A stretch of 64,000 bases of DNA from Vibrio penaeicida (GTDB taxonomy: Bacteria; Pseudomonadota; Gammaproteobacteria; Enterobacterales; Vibrionaceae), in contig NZ_BFAQ01000029.1 in the NCBI RefSeq assembly GCF_002933855.1, forward strand, positions 1-64,000, given 5' to 3'. The notes below the pieces were generated by a model. The model was not told the origin of the DNA and ran no database searches. It saw only the letters and a program-made list of their open reading frames with translations. A program made the position numbers and the translations under genes. Every line of letters begins with the position of its first letter. Position 1 is the stretch's first letter. Positions 17,772-28,236 of the stretch are shown here, piece after piece.

Positions 17772-20480
17772 ATGACAGAATTAACGGTTAAAGCACTGAG
17801 TGATGAGATTGGTACGCCAGTTGACCGCTTGATTGAGCAACTTGCTGATGCTGGAATGAAAAAAACGGGCGTAGACACCGTTTCCGACGATGAGAAGCAA
17901 AAGCTTCTTACTCATTTGAAAAAAGAGCATGGTGATACCTCAGGAGATTCTGAGCCAACTCGCTTAACTCTCCAGCGTAAAACTCGCAGCACTCTAAGTG
18001 TGAATGCGGGTGGCGGTAAGAGTAAAAATGTTCAAGTAGAGGTGCGCAAAAAGCGCACGTACGTAAAACGCAGTGCAATCGATGAAGAAGCCAAGCGAGA
18101 AGCTGAGGAAGCAGCTAAACGTGAAGCTGAAGAGCTAGCGAAGCGTGAAGCGGAAGAGCTAGCTAAACGTGAAGCTGCAGAGAAAGCACAACGCGAAGCG
18201 GATGAAAAAGCAAAACGAGAAGCTGAGGAAGCAGCTAAACGTGACGCTGAAGATAAAGCAAAGCGCGTACAAGCTGATAAGGCTAAGAAAGACATGAACA
18301 CAAAGAGTGCGGAAGTAAGTTCGCAAGCAAAAAAAGAAGCTGATGAGCTAAAACGCCGTCAGGAAGAAGAAGCGCAACGTAAAGCAGAAACTGAAGCGGC
18401 GAAGCTAGTTGAAGAAGCTCGCAAATTGGCTGAAGAAAATGCAGCACGTTGGTCTGAAGCAGAGAAGAAAGAAAAAAAGGTGATGGAAGAAGGCGACTAT
18501 CACGTTACAACTTCTACTTTTGCTCGTGAAGCAGAAGATGCAGCTGACCAAAGCGAAGAGAAGGCCCCTCGTCGTCGTAAGAAGAAGTCTTCTGCGAACA
18601 ATGATGACAAAGGCGGCAACAATCGTAATGGCAACCGTAACCAACGTGGTCGCGGCGGTAGGAAAGGCAAACTTGCTAAACCTACTTCAATGCAGCATGG
18701 CTTCGATAAGAGTGCATCAGTTGCGAAATCCGACGTTGTAGTTGGTGAGACAATTGTTCTTTCTGAGCTGGCAAACAAAATGTCAGTTAAAGCGACTGAA
18801 GTCATTAAAGTGATGATGAAGATGGGTGCTATGGCAACCATCAACCAGGTAATTGACCAAGAAACTGCTCAGCTTGTTGCTGAGGAAATGGGTCACAAAG
18901 TTATCCTGCGTAAAGAAAATGAATTGGAAGAAGCAGTACTGTCTGATCGTGATAACAGTGCTGAATCTGTGCCTCGTGCTCCAGTGGTTACTATCATGGG
19001 TCACGTTGACCACGGTAAAACATCTACACTGGATTACATCCGTAAAGCACACGTTGCTTCAGGTGAAGCGGGTGGTATTACCCAGCACATTGGTGCTTAC
19101 CACGTAGAAACTGACAACGGTATGATCACCTTCTTGGATACTCCAGGACACGCAGCGTTTACGGCTATGCGTGCACGTGGTGCTCAGGCAACAGATATTG
19201 TTGTTCTTGTTGTAGCAGCAGACGATGGTGTAATGCCTCAAACTATCGAAGCAATCCAGCACGCTAAAGCGGCAGGTGTACCTTTGATTGTTGCTGTAAA
19301 CAAGATCGATAAAGAAGATGCAAACCCAGATAACGTTAAAAACGAACTGGCTCAATACGATGTTATTCCTGAAGAGTGGGGCGGTGAGAACATGTTTGTT
19401 CACATCTCTGCAAAACAAGGTACTAACATTGAAGGTCTTCTTGAGACGATTCTTCTTCAGTCTGAAGTTCTCGAACTAACAGCTGTTGAAGAAGGCATGG
19501 CGTCTGGTGTGGTTGTAGAATCTCGCCTAGATAAAGGTCGTGGTCCTGTTGCAACTGTACTGGTTCAATCGGGCACATTGAACAAAGGTGATATCGTTCT
19601 TTGTGGTCAAGAGTACGGTCGAGTTCGTGCAATGCGCGACGAGAATGGACACGAAATTACGACTGCCGGTCCTTCTATTCCTGTTGAAATTCTAGGCCTG
19701 TCTGGCGTTCCTGCTTCTGGTGACGAAGCAACAGTTGTACGTGATGAGCGTAAAGCGCGTGAAGTAGCGAACTACCGTCAAGGTAAATTCCGTGAAGTGA
19801 AACTTGCTCGCCAGCAGAAAGCGAAACTAGAAAACATGTTTGCGAACATGTCTGCTGGTGAAGTTGCTGAGCTTAACGTTGTGCTTAAAGCTGACGTACA
19901 GGGTTCTGTTGAAGCTATCGCTGATTCACTACGTAAACTGTCTACAGAAGAAGTTAAGGTGAACATCGTTGGTTCTGGTGTTGGTGGTATCACTGAAACT
20001 GATGCAGTACTAGCAGCGGCTTCTAATGCAATCATTCTAGGCTTTAACGTACGTGCTGATGCTTCTGCTCGCCGCACTGTTGAAACAGAAAACCTAGACC
20101 TTCGTTACTACTCAATCATTTACCAATTGATTGATGAAGTTAAACAGGCTATGGGCGGTATGCTTGCTCCTGAATTTAAGCAAGAGATCATTGGTCTTGC
20201 TGAAGTACGTGACGTATTTAAGTCACCGAAACTAGGTGCAATCGCTGGTTGTATGGTGACTGAAGGTCTTATTAAGCGTAATAACCCAATCCGCGTTCTT
20301 CGTGAAAACGTTGTTATCTATGAAGGTGAGCTAGAATCTCTACGCCGCTTCAAAGACGATGTTCAAGAAGTTAAGAACGGTTACGAATGTGGTATCGGTG
20401 TTAAGAACTACAACGATGTTCGCGTAGGCGACCAAATCGAAGTATTCGAAATCGTTGAAGTGAAGCGTACTCTAGACTAA
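17772..20480 (+). CDS. infB: translation initiation factor IF-2
   Basis: GTPase that delivers fMet-tRNA to the 30S subunit. The 902-residue protein has an IF2-N domain, a long Ala/Glu/Lys-rich coiled region (about residues 95-240; AKREAEE-type repeats at 18080-18290), an RGRGGRKGK basic patch, a second IF2-N domain, and the G domain with [13 protein letters not shown] and NKIDK. C-terminal domains are complete. Preceded by AAGGAGG. Confidence 0.96.
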   Translation: MTELTVKALSDEIGTPVDRLIEQLADAGMKKTGVDTVSDDEKQKLLTHLKKEHGDTSGDSEPTRLTLQRKTRSTLSVNAGGGKSKNVQVEVRKKRTYVKRSAIDEEAKREAEEAAKREAEELAKREAEELAKREAAEKAQREADEKAKREAEEAAKRDAEDKAKRVQADKAKKDMNTKSAEVSSQAKKEADELKRRQEEEAQRKAETEAAKLVEEARKLAEENAARWSEAEKKEKKVMEEGDYHVTTSTFAREAEDAADQSEEKAPRRRKKKSSANNDDKGGNNRNGNRNQRGRGGRKGKLAKPTSMQHGFDKSASVAKSDVVVGETIVLSELANKMSVKATEVIKVMMKMGAMATINQVIDQETAQLVAEEMGHKVILRKENELEEAVLSDRDNSAESVPRAPVVTIMGHVDHGKTSTLDYIRKAHVASGEAGGITQHIGAYHVETDNGMITFLDTPGHAAFTAMRARGAQATDIVVLVVAADDGVMPQTIEAIQHAKAAGVPLIVAVNKIDKEDANPDNVKNELAQYDVIPEEWGGENMFVHISAKQGTNIEGLLETILLQSEVLELTAVEEGMASGVVVESRLDKGRGPVATVLVQSGTLNKGDIVLCGQEYGRVRAMRDENGHEITTAGPSIPVEILGLSGVPASGDEATVVRDERKAREVANYRQGKFREVKLARQQKAKLENMFANMSAGEVAELNVVLKADVQGSVEAIADSLRKLSTEEVKVNIVGSGVGGITETDAVLAAASNAIILGFNVRADASARRTVETENLDLRYYSIIYQLIDEVKQAMGGMLAPEFKQEIIGLAEVRDVFKSPKLGAIAGCMVTEGLIKRNNPIRVLRENVVIYEGELESLRRFKDDVQEVKNGYECGIGVKNYNDVRVGDQIEVFEIVEVKRTLD

Positions 20481-20534
20481 TAGACAAAATTGCCTTGTTT
20501 ATTTAGATAAACGGCAAAGGTTGTTGAATACACC

Positions 20535-20560
20535 ATGGGGGGCGTTTGCCCCCCATTCTT
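20535..20560 (+). terminator. GC-rich hairpin between infB and rbfA
   Basis: ATGGGGGGC (20535-20543) pairs perfectly with GCCCCCCAT (20548-20556) around GTTT, followed by TCTTTCT. It resembles an attenuator or an RNase processing site within the operon, since rbfA has no clear promoter of its own. Confidence 0.7.
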
Positions 20561-20578
20561 TCTATAGTGAGAAAAGAA

Positions 20579-20974
20579 ATGTCAAAAGAATTTAGCCGCA
20601 CGCAGCGCGTGTCGCAGCAACTACAAAAAGAGTTAGCGCTTATTCTTCAGCGTGAAGTTCGTGACTCTCGCATCGGAATGGTGACGATTTCGGATGTCGA
20701 GGTCTCTCGTGATCTCGCCTATGCAAAAGTATTTGTTACTTTCCTATGTGTAGGTGAGCAAACGCCTGAGGCTAGCCTTGCTGCATTGAAAGAGCATGAA
20801 GTTCAGATTCGAATGATGCTTGGTAAGCGTATTCGCTTACGTTTGACTCCTGAAGTTCGATTCACCTATGACAATACGCTTGTTGAAGGTATGCGTATGT
20901 CTAACTTAGTGAGTGATGTTGTTAGCAAAGACCAGCAGAAGAAACAAGATGCAGGTCGAGGAGACGACGAGTAA
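20579..20974 (+). CDS. rbfA: 30S ribosome-binding factor RbfA
   Basis: Cold-shock KH-like protein required for 16S rRNA 5'-end maturation. 131 residues with the family opening [19 protein letters not shown] and the RVRFTYD-like segment ([12 protein letters not shown]). ATG 20579 matches the family start; the frame is open 11 codons further into the hairpin. Its stop overlaps the truB start in TAATG. Confidence 0.93.
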   Translation: MSKEFSRTQRVSQQLQKELALILQREVRDSRIGMVTISDVEVSRDLAYAKVFVTFLCVGEQTPEASLAALKEHEVQIRMMLGKRIRLRLTPEVRFTYDNTLVEGMRMSNLVSDVVSKDQQKKQDAGRGDDE

Positions 20975-21927
20975 TGGGGCGCCGTCGTAAAGGTCGTCCG
21001 GTTAATGGCGTCGTGCTACTTGATAAGCCAACGGGTATTTCCTCCAACGATGCATTACAGAAAGTAAAGCGCATTTATTTCGCTGAAAAAGCGGGTCATA
21101 CTGGTGCTTTAGATCCATTAGCAACAGGCATGTTACCTATCTGTTTGGGTGAAGCGACTAAGTTTTCTCAGTTTCTTCTCGATTCAGATAAGCGCTATGT
21201 TGTCATCGCTAAGCTTGGCGAGCGTACTAATACATCAGACTCTGATGGCGAAGTGGTTGAAACTCGTGATGTGAACGTAACGAAAGAACAACTCTTAGAA
21301 TGTATTGAGAAGTTCAAAGGTACAACGGATCAAATCCCTTCTATGTTTTCTGCCTTGAAGTATCAAGGTCGTCCACTTTACGAATATGCGCGCGAAGGTA
21401 TTGAAGTTCCGCGTGAATCTCGCAAGATCACTGTTTATTCTATTCAACTACTTCGCTTTGAAGGTGATGAAGTTGAAATGGAGATCCACTGTTCAAAGGG
21501 CACCTACATCCGCACGATCACTGACGATTTAGGTGAGATGCTGGGCTGTGGTGCACATGTTACTTACCTTCGTCGTACCGGGGTTGCTAATTACCCATAC
21601 GATCGTATGGTCACTTTAGAACAGCTGAATGAGCTGCTAGAACATGCTAATGATCAGGGTTTACCTCCTAAAGACTTACTAGATGCTTTGTTGCTTCCAA
21701 TGGATACAGCGGTTGAGGATTTGCCTGAAGTTAATTTAAATGCTGAATTGACTGATATGGTTCAACATGGGCAACCTGTGCAAGTCTCTGGTGCACCAGT
21801 TGAAGGTACTGTAAGAATGACGAGTGGCGATGAGAAGCTCTTTATTGGCGTCGGTGAAATTGATGATAACGGTAAAGTTGCTCCAAAACGTCTAGTTGTT
21901 TTTCGTGACGAAGAACATTCTGCGTGA
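20974..21927 (+). CDS. truB: tRNA pseudouridine(55) synthase TruB
   Basis: Makes the universal pseudouridine 55 in the tRNA T-loop. The catalytic Asp is D47 in [28 protein letters not shown] and the KGTYIRT motif are also present. The 317-residue length includes the C-terminal PUA-like domain. The start overlaps the rbfA stop by one base, indicating translational coupling. Confidence 0.95.
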   Translation: MGRRRKGRPVNGVVLLDKPTGISSNDALQKVKRIYFAEKAGHTGALDPLATGMLPICLGEATKFSQFLLDSDKRYVVIAKLGERTNTSDSDGEVVETRDVNVTKEQLLECIEKFKGTTDQIPSMFSALKYQGRPLYEYAREGIEVPRESRKITVYSIQLLRFEGDEVEMEIHCSKGTYIRTITDDLGEMLGCGAHVTYLRRTGVANYPYDRMVTLEQLNELLEHANDQGLPPKDLLDALLLPMDTAVEDLPEVNLNAELTDMVQHGQPVQVSGAPVEGTVRMTSGDEKLFIGVGEIDDNGKVAPKRLVVFRDEEHSA

Positions 21928-21959
21928 GCGAAATGTAATCGAGAAAGGTCAATAAACAC

Positions 21960-22227
21960 TAGGGTCTGTTGATCTTTCGAGATGATTTTTGCAGCAATTT
22001 GTGGGTGGTTTATACAAGGCAGAGCTTATTCGGTGTAGTCGCTCTACATCAATAGGCGATAACGCAGTAGAAATAAGCCACAAATGCTGCCCGAAGGGTT
22101 CGCTTCTATGCATTTTACTCTTTGTTGCAAGGTATTTGCTTAGAATAGCTAGGCTACACACCTTGCGCCGCGATTAAAAGGCATATAACTCGAACAAAAT
22201 TTAACCGCGAAAGCTCAACAGACCCTA
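21960..22227. mobile_element. MITE-like element with 13-bp perfect terminal inverted repeats
   Basis: TAGGGTCTGTTGA (21960-21972) and TCAACAGACCCTA (22215-22227) are perfect inverted repeats at the edges of a 268-base non-coding segment between truB and rpsO. The match extends inward to about 20 bases with one mismatch (CTTTCG / CGAAAG). The outermost TA could be a target duplication. It codes for nothing convincing. A lone copy of the same 13-mer occurs at 47297-47309. Confidence 0.7.
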
Positions 22228-22285
22228 AAGTAAACCGAGGTATTTCTGCGTAGTTTAGAGTGTTTCGGTTTTGTTTTTAGAGTGC

Positions 22286-22314
22286 TTGTGTTTACTCATT
22301 ACACCCCGTATAAT
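22286..22314 (+). promoter_or_regulatory. sigma-70 promoter of rpsO
   Basis: TTGTGT (22286-22291) and a perfect TATAAT (22309-22314) with a 17-base spacer, about 75 bases before the rpsO start. It lies just outside the MITE-like element. Confidence 0.75.
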
Positions 22315-22388
22315 TCGCGCTTCGCGTGTCGGCTGAATCAGAGATTGGCTGGCACAGTTTTATACTTAACTCTTATTAGGAGAGAAAT

Positions 22389-22658
22389 ATGTCTCTGAAT
22401 GCAGAAACTAAAGCAGCAATCGTTGCTGATTACGCACAATCTGAAGGCGACACAGGTTCACCAGAAGTACAAGTAGCTCTACTGACTGCTTCTATCAACC
22501 ACCTACAAGGTCACTTCAAATCGCATAAGCAAGACCACCACAGCCGTCGCGGTCTGCTACGTATGGTTTCTCGTCGTCGTAAGCTTCTAGACTACCTTAA
22601 AGGTAAAAACCTAGAGCGTTACCAAGACCTAATCAAACGTCTAGGCCTACGTCGCTAA
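22389..22658 (+). CDS. rpsO: 30S ribosomal protein S15
   Basis: Primary 16S rRNA-binding protein of the 30S platform. 89 residues, the standard length, with [16 protein letters not shown] and the C-terminal [18 protein letters not shown] motif in place. Preceded by TTAGGAGAG. Followed by a strong terminator and then pnp, the classical pair. Confidence 0.97.
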   Translation: MSLNAETKAAIVADYAQSEGDTGSPEVQVALLTASINHLQGHFKSHKQDHHSRRGLLRMVSRRRKLLDYLKGKNLERYQDLIKRLGLRR

Positions 22659-22673
22659 GATCAGTTTGTTTGA

Positions 22674-22698
22674 AAAAGGAGCTTCGGCTCCTTTTTTT
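22674..22698 (+). terminator. Rho-independent terminator after rpsO
   Basis: AAAAGGAGC / GCTCCTTTT with TTCG loop and a run of T. Confidence 0.92.
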
Positions 22699-22812
22699 AC
22701 GCCTATTGTTTGGGTATAAGACATTTCCGATTAAGTAGTTTATACTACTGCGGATTTGGCTTTTGCCAGTCACACAAAGCAGCTTTACAGTCACCGATGT
22801 CGACCATAAAGG

Positions 22813-22861
22813 TCGCGACTAATGAAAGGAATCTTCCTTAGGTTACTTTCATTAGTCGCGA
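22813..22861 (+). promoter_or_regulatory. RNase III-type hairpin in the pnp leader
   Basis: A perfect 16-bp stem pairs 22813-22828 with 22846-22861 (arm ends TCGCGACTAATGAAAG and its complement) around a 17-base loop. It ends 67 bases before the pnp start. In E. coli an RNase III-cleaved double-stranded leader allows PNPase to repress its own mRNA; the same role is inferred here. Confidence 0.75.
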
Positions 22862-22928
22862 TTGGTAAGGCGCTGTTGTGTTTAATCTAAGACAACATCT
22901 TTGAAATTTTCAAAGTTAAGGAAATTAC

Positions 22929-25052
22929 GTGAATCCAATCGTAAAAACGTTTCAGTACGGCAACCACACCGTAACTATTGAAACAGGTGTAGTAGCGCGT
23001 CAAGCGACTGCAGCTGTTATGGTTAACATGGATGATACAGCAGTATTCGTATCTGTTGTTGGTAAAAAAGAAGCGGTAGAAGGTCAAGACTTCTTCCCTC
23101 TAACAGTAAACTACCAAGAGCGTACATACGCAGCGGGTAAAATCCCAGGTGGTTTCTTCAAGCGTGAAGGTCGTCCTTCTGAAGGTGAAACGCTAACGGC
23201 TCGTCTAATCGACCGTCCTATTCGCCCTCTATTCCCAGATGCGTTCAAAAACGAAGTTCAGGTTATTGCGACAGTAATGTCTGTAAACCCAGACGTTCAA
23301 CCAGATATGGTAACTATGATCGGTACTTCAGCCGCTCTTGCTATCTCAGGTATTCCGTTTAACGGTCCTATCGGTGCTGCACGTGTTGGTCATATCGATG
23401 GCCAATTGGTATTGAACCCAAGCAACACTGAGCTGGAAAACTCTAAGCTTGATCTAGTTGTTGCAGGTACTGACAACGCCGTACTTATGGTTGAATCTGA
23501 GGCTGACAACCTAACTGAAGAAGAAATGCTTTCTGCAGTTGTGTTCGGTCACGATCAACAGCAAGTTGTTATCAATGCGATTAAAGAGTTTGCTGCTGAA
23601 GTGGCTACTCCAGCATGGGAGTGGGAAGCACCTGCAGTAAACACAGAGCTTAAAGCTCGCGTTGCTGAACTAGCAGAAGCTCGCCTATCAGAAGCCTACC
23701 AAATCACCGAAAAAATGGCTCGCTACGAGCAAGTTGGCATCATTAAGAGCGAAGTTGTTGAAACATTGCTTGGACAGGATGAAGAACTGGATGAGCGTGA
23801 AATCCGTGGCATGCTTGGTTCTCTAGAGAAGAATGTTGTACGTGGTCGTATCATCGCTGGTAACCCACGTATTGATGGTCGTGAGAAAGACATGGTTCGT
23901 GCACTGGATGTGCGTACTGGTATCCTTCCACGTACACACGGTTCTTCACTGTTTACTCGTGGTGAAACTCAGGCGATCGTTACTGCGACATTAGGTACAC
24001 AGCGTGATGCTCAAATCATTGATGAGCTTACAGGTGAGCGTAAAGATCACTTCTTGCTACACTACAACTTCCCTCCTTACTGTGTAGGTGAAACAGGTTT
24101 TGTTGGTTCTCCTAAGCGTCGTGAAATCGGCCACGGTAAACTGGCTAAACGCGGTATTGCTGCAGTAATGCCTTCGGTAGAAGAATTCCCATACACAGTA
24201 CGTGTAGTATCTGAAATCACTGAGTCAAACGGTTCGTCTTCAATGGCGTCTGTATGTGGTACATCTCTTGCGCTTATGGATGCGGGTGTTCCAATTAAGG
24301 CTTCTGTTGCGGGTATCGCAATGGGTCTTGTGAAAGAAGGTGACGATTTCGTTGTTCTTTCTGACATTCTTGGCGATGAAGATCACCTAGGTGACATGGA
24401 CTTTAAAGTAGCAGGTACTAATGAAGGTATCACTGCGCTTCAAATGGACATCAAGATCGAAGGTATCACAAAAGAGATCATGCAAATCGCGCTTAACCAA
24501 GCACAAGGCGCGCGTAAGCACATCTTGTCTGTAATGGACGAAGCGATTTCTGGTGCTCGTGATGATATTTCTGAGTTTGCTCCTCGTATTCACACGATGA
24601 AGATCAGCTCTGATAAGATCAAAGACGTTATCGGTAAAGGTGGTGCAGTTATCCGTGCTCTAACTGAAGAAACGGGTACAACTATCGAAATCGAAGATGA
24701 TGGCACAATCAAGATCGCTGCGACCGAAGGTACTGCTGCGAAAGAAGCGATTCGCCGTATCGAAGAAATTACAGCTGAAGTTGAAGTAGGTACTATCTAC
24801 ACTGGTAAAGTAACTCGCATCGTTGATTTTGGTGCATTCGTTGCCGTACTGGGTGGTAAAGAAGGCTTGGTACACATTTCTCAAATCGCCGATAAGCGCA
24901 TCGAGAAAGTGGCTGACCACCTATCAGAAGGTCAAGAAGTTCAAGTTAAAGTTCTTGAAATTGACCGTCAGAACCGTATTCGTCTAAGTATGAAAGAAGC
25001 GGTTGAAAAGACTGAAGAAGCAGCATCAAATGAGCAGCCAAGCGCGGAATAA
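22929..25052 (+). CDS. pnp: polynucleotide phosphorylase
   Basis: 3'-5' phosphorolytic exoribonuclease and degradosome partner. Two RNase PH domains (about residues 10-230 and 310-540), a KH domain (about 555-610, [17 protein letters not shown]) and an S1 domain (about 620-690, [18 protein letters not shown]) are in the usual order. 707 residues. GTG 22929 follows AAGGAAATTAC and matches the family start [11 protein letters not shown]. Confidence 0.96.
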   Translation: MNPIVKTFQYGNHTVTIETGVVARQATAAVMVNMDDTAVFVSVVGKKEAVEGQDFFPLTVNYQERTYAAGKIPGGFFKREGRPSEGETLTARLIDRPIRPLFPDAFKNEVQVIATVMSVNPDVQPDMVTMIGTSAALAISGIPFNGPIGAARVGHIDGQLVLNPSNTELENSKLDLVVAGTDNAVLMVESEADNLTEEEMLSAVVFGHDQQQVVINAIKEFAAEVATPAWEWEAPAVNTELKARVAELAEARLSEAYQITEKMARYEQVGIIKSEVVETLLGQDEELDEREIRGMLGSLEKNVVRGRIIAGNPRIDGREKDMVRALDVRTGILPRTHGSSLFTRGETQAIVTATLGTQRDAQIIDELTGERKDHFLLHYNFPPYCVGETGFVGSPKRREIGHGKLAKRGIAAVMPSVEEFPYTVRVVSEITESNGSSSMASVCGTSLALMDAGVPIKASVAGIAMGLVKEGDDFVVLSDILGDEDHLGDMDFKVAGTNEGITALQMDIKIEGITKEIMQIALNQAQGARKHILSVMDEAISGARDDISEFAPRIHTMKISSDKIKDVIGKGGAVIRALTEETGTTIEIEDDGTIKIAATEGTAAKEAIRRIEEITAEVEVGTIYTGKVTRIVDFGAFVAVLGGKEGLVHISQIADKRIEKVADHLSEGQEVQVKVLEIDRQNRIRLSMKEAVEKTEEAASNEQPSAE

Positions 25053-25090
25053 CGTGTGAGGCATACGCATTTGAGATAAAGCGTGTTATA

Positions 25091-25116
25091 AAGGGGAGCT
25101 GAGGCTCCCCTTTTTG
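25091..25116 (+). terminator. Rho-independent terminator after pnp
   Basis: GGGGAGC / GCTCCCC with a TGAG loop and a T-run. Confidence 0.92.
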
Positions 25117-25227
25117 TTTTTGGGGTCAGGCAAAAAGCTTCATTTCCTGACAATGCCACAATATATATTTCTGTATACAACTACGATAACGACAACCTTG
25201 GATTGAAGCTAAATAAGGAGAAACAGT

Positions 25228-26124
25228 TTGGCGAAATGGTTAAAAATGGTCGGAGTAATATCAACCCTAATACTAACCGGGTGTGCTTCCAACCAAAACC
25301 AATGGCTATACCCACCAATGGCGGTGCCGTTGCAGCCTAGCATTCAACAGGAAGTGCAGATTGCAAGGCTGACTCAGCTATTGCAAAGGCAAGATCTGAA
25401 AGAAGAAGTGCGAGCCAAAATGTTCTACGAGCGGGGTAATTATTACGACAGCGTCGGCTTGCGTGATTTAGCTCGTTTAGACTTTGAGCGTTCCTTAAAC
25501 TTGAATCCTCGTCAGCCAGATGTCTATAACCTACTGGGTGTATACTTTACCGAGAAGCGAGAGTTCGATGCTGCGTATGACTCATTTGATTCAACGTTAG
25601 AGCTCGATCCTGCTAATCAATACGCAGAAAGGAATCGCTCGATTGCTTTGTATTATGGTGGTCGTTACGAGTTAGCGTTTGAAGAGATGACAACACACTA
25701 TAATGACGACCCCGATGACCCTTTCCGTGCTCTTTGGTTATATTTGATTGAGCGCGAAATAAATGCCGATGTAGCAAAAGAAAAACTGCTGAATCGTTAC
25801 GATAAGCGAAGCGAGCGATGGGGCTGGTTGATGGTTGCGCTAATGCTAGATCAGATTTCAGAAGAGCGTGCTCTAAAAGCCATCGTCAATGCAACGAACG
25901 ACAACGAACGTTTGTCTCAGCGATTAACAGAAACGTATTTCTATTTGGCAAAACGTTATCAGTTGCAAGGTGATTATGGTAATGCCATATCACTGTATAA
26001 GTTGGCACTCTCATTCAATGTCTATGAATACGTTGAACACCGGTACTCTTATATGGAGCTAGGCAATATTTATAGCGAATTGAAAGCGGAAAGAGATAAC
26101 GCTCCGAAAGAAACTGAAATCTAG
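25228..26124 (+). CDS. nlpI: TPR lipoprotein NlpI
   Basis: Outer-membrane lipoprotein adaptor that in E. coli brings substrates such as MepS to the Prc protease. The lipobox LTGC (Cys near residue 19) is followed by tetratricopeptide repeats (about 60-180: ARLDFERSLNLNPRQPDVYNL and following). 298 residues. The TTG start follows AAGGAG with good spacing; no ATG gives a complete signal peptide. Located after pnp as in enterics and vibrios. Confidence 0.92.
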   Translation: MAKWLKMVGVISTLILTGCASNQNQWLYPPMAVPLQPSIQQEVQIARLTQLLQRQDLKEEVRAKMFYERGNYYDSVGLRDLARLDFERSLNLNPRQPDVYNLLGVYFTEKREFDAAYDSFDSTLELDPANQYAERNRSIALYYGGRYELAFEEMTTHYNDDPDDPFRALWLYLIEREINADVAKEKLLNRYDKRSERWGWLMVALMLDQISEERALKAIVNATNDNERLSQRLTETYFYLAKRYQLQGDYGNAISLYKLALSFNVYEYVEHRYSYMELGNIYSELKAERDNAPKETEI

Positions 26125-26132
26125 AAATTTGT

Positions 26133-26162
26133 AAAAGAGCCGCCAAACAAGGCGGCTTTTTT
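26133..26162 (+). terminator. bidirectional terminator nlpI / ubiV
   Basis: AGCCGCC (26138-26144) / GGCGGCT (26151-26157), loop AAACAA, flanked by A and T runs between convergent genes. Confidence 0.9.
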
Positions 26163-26184
26163 ATGTGTTTTTGTTGGTTGTCAT

Positions 26185-27063
26185 TCACACAGTGACAGTA
26201 TTAAGCCCTGCTATTTGATGCCAATAACCATTACAATCTCGGTTTGTTAGTTCTGTTGGGTGAGAGCCATCTTCATTGTTTTTAAATGCTGAAAGTTGTT
26301 GGAACGTCTCTGTTCCAAGAGGACTGAGTCGAATTACATCCACAGTACTATGCATATTGGCTACGTCATTGATTAAATTGTAGCAATAACCGGATTGTGT
26401 CTGAATCCCATTCAGAGTGAAGACTTCTTGTCCTTCTTGACTGCTGACTTTTAACCCATTTGGATATCGAATACAGCAAGTCTCGCATTCGTCTTTAGGG
26501 CGATCTTCCGCGCGAGCAGTAAAGCAACGGGCAGAGTACGCAAGCGGCAAGTAACCATATCCAAACACTTCGACTTCAAATTGGTTTCGAATACCCAATT
26601 CATCACATTGAATGAGTAAATTACTAAGCCAATCGTGTGACAATTCCACAGGCATGCACCAACGCGTCATCCCCTGCTTTAAGAAAAGACCCAACGTTTG
26701 GGCGTTGTATGCATTAACCGCAGGGCCAACAGTAAACGGAACCTTCTTCTCAAAAGCCAACTGAATGGCAGACACATCGTTGGCTTCAATGGCAAATTCG
26801 CCATTGTCGATGTATCGCTTCATTATGCTAACTTCACTAGGCGCTTCGAGTAATGCCATAGTGGAAATAACCACTTGCTTACCACTAGCGCTAAGCTCTT
26901 TTGCGAGCATAAGCCAATCTTTAAGTTTTACTTCCCTTCGCTTTGAGCAAACGCTTTCTCCTAAATAAACAATATCTGCCTCGGAAGATTTGGCGTGATG
27001 GTAAAACGCTTCAACATCTTGCTTTTGCCAGAAATAGAGGAGTGGACCTAATGCGTATTTCAT
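26185..27063 (-). CDS. ubiV: ubiquinone biosynthesis protein UbiV (anaerobic hydroxylation)
   Basis: Partner of UbiU in O2-independent hydroxylation of the ubiquinone ring. U32-peptidase-like TIM-barrel fold. The four cysteines expected to bind a [4Fe-4S] cluster are visible: one in YLGESVCSKRR and three in SARCF ... DECETCC. 292 residues. It lies 16 bases after ubiU in the same direction. Confidence 0.93.
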   Translation of the reverse strand: MKYALGPLLYFWQKQDVEAFYHHAKSSEADIVYLGESVCSKRREVKLKDWLMLAKELSASGKQVVISTMALLEAPSEVSIMKRYIDNGEFAIEANDVSAIQLAFEKKVPFTVGPAVNAYNAQTLGLFLKQGMTRWCMPVELSHDWLSNLLIQCDELGIRNQFEVEVFGYGYLPLAYSARCFTARAEDRPKDECETCCIRYPNGLKVSSQEGQEVFTLNGIQTQSGYCYNLINDVANMHSTVDVIRLSPLGTETFQQLSAFKNNEDGSHPTELTNRDCNGYWHQIAGLNTVTV

Positions 27064-27079
27064 ATTTTTCTATTCCAGA

Positions 27080-28093
27080 TTACTGCCATTTTCTGTGATA
27101 GGCACCGAGCGTGGTTTGTGTACCCTCAGAAACGTTTGCTAGTGTGTTATTCCACGTGTTCTCGACACGATATTGCTCCGGTGAGGACTGGTAACGATCT
27201 ATCGCAGCACGCCATGTTCTGGTGACTTGTTCCACATAGGCAGGGCTGCGTTGGCGACCTTCAATTTTGACCGAAGCGACATTGGCTGCAAACAAGTCAG
27301 GTAGCAAAGATAACGTGTTTAAGCTCGTCGGTTCTTCTAGCGCATGGTAACGCTTGTGCTCTCCATCGATCATCGCATCAAATCGACCTTTACACAGCGT
27401 AGGGTAGCCTGCATTTTCCCCTTCGGAGTAGCGATCAATGAGTATGTTATTCAAACGAGATTCCAAGCCCATATCGGTTTCTTGCCAACGAACGTATTTT
27501 GCCGGAGAGCAAGCCCCAACCGTATTAGGGGATTCACCTGTCATATAAGAGGAAAGGTAGCATCGCCCCTCTGCCATGATGCAAAGGCTTCCAAACGCAA
27601 AGACTTCCAGCTCAACGTCACTCGTCATGTTACGAGCTAACTGTTTGACTTGATGGATAGAAAGTACACGGGGTAATACAACCCGTTTTACATTGAAGTT
27701 TTGATGATAGAAATCGATAGAGGCAACATTGGTAGCGGAAGCCTGCACGGAGAGGTGTAACTCCAGATCAGGGTATTTTGTCGCGGCATAATCCAGCACT
27801 GCAATGTCGGCAACAATTAAGGCATCAATCCCCAATTGAGCTGCATTGTCTACCGCGGTCGTCCATCTTTCAAACCCATTAGGGTGAGCGAAAGTATTCA
27901 GTGCGACATGAATTTTTTTATTGTTGTCGTGCACATACTGCACGGCTTTTTCCAATTTTTTTCCGGTGAAGTTCAGACCAGCGAAATGTCGGGCATTGGT
28001 ATCATCCTTAAACCCGATGTAAACCGCATCGGCACCACAGTCGATGGCGGTTTTTAGAGCAGGTAAATTGCCCGCAGGACAGAGGAGTTCCAT
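27080..28093 (-). CDS. ubiU: ubiquinone biosynthesis protein UbiU (anaerobic hydroxylation)
   Basis: U32-family Fe-S protein that forms the UbiUV complex and uses prephenate-derived hydroxyl in the E. coli system. Opening MELLCPAGNLPALKTAIDCGADAVYIGF-type motif (first part MELLCPAGNLPAL) and the cluster cysteines in FGSLCIMAEGRCYLSSY and VGACSPAK are present. I chose ATG 28093, which begins the family motif; an ATG six codons upstream (28111) has no ribosome-binding site. Confidence 0.93.
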   Translation of the reverse strand: MELLCPAGNLPALKTAIDCGADAVYIGFKDDTNARHFAGLNFTGKKLEKAVQYVHDNNKKIHVALNTFAHPNGFERWTTAVDNAAQLGIDALIVADIAVLDYAATKYPDLELHLSVQASATNVASIDFYHQNFNVKRVVLPRVLSIHQVKQLARNMTSDVELEVFAFGSLCIMAEGRCYLSSYMTGESPNTVGACSPAKYVRWQETDMGLESRLNNILIDRYSEGENAGYPTLCKGRFDAMIDGEHKRYHALEEPTSLNTLSLLPDLFAANVASVKIEGRQRSPAYVEQVTRTWRAAIDRYQSSPEQYRVENTWNNTLANVSEGTQTTLGAYHRKWQ

Positions 28094-28236
28094 ACGCTCG
28101 TTACCTTTCATTGTTATTGTCAGTAACAGAACATTTTAGGTAGGTTTTACAAATAGGAATTTGATGTGGGGCAGTTTTTGTTCAGTTTAGCGTGCACCCA
28201 AACAACATTAATGTTCAGGTGGCTTGAGTATAGTGA

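Noticed and set aside
18080-18300. Tandem DNA repeat in infB
   Set aside because: The periodicity follows the repeated AKREAEE-type coding pattern of the IF-2 linker and is normal for the family.
18032-18301. Long minus-strand open frame opposite infB rich in Ala/Ser
   Set aside because: It is the shadow of the Glu/Lys/Ala repeat region of IF-2; no ribosome-binding site and low-complexity composition.
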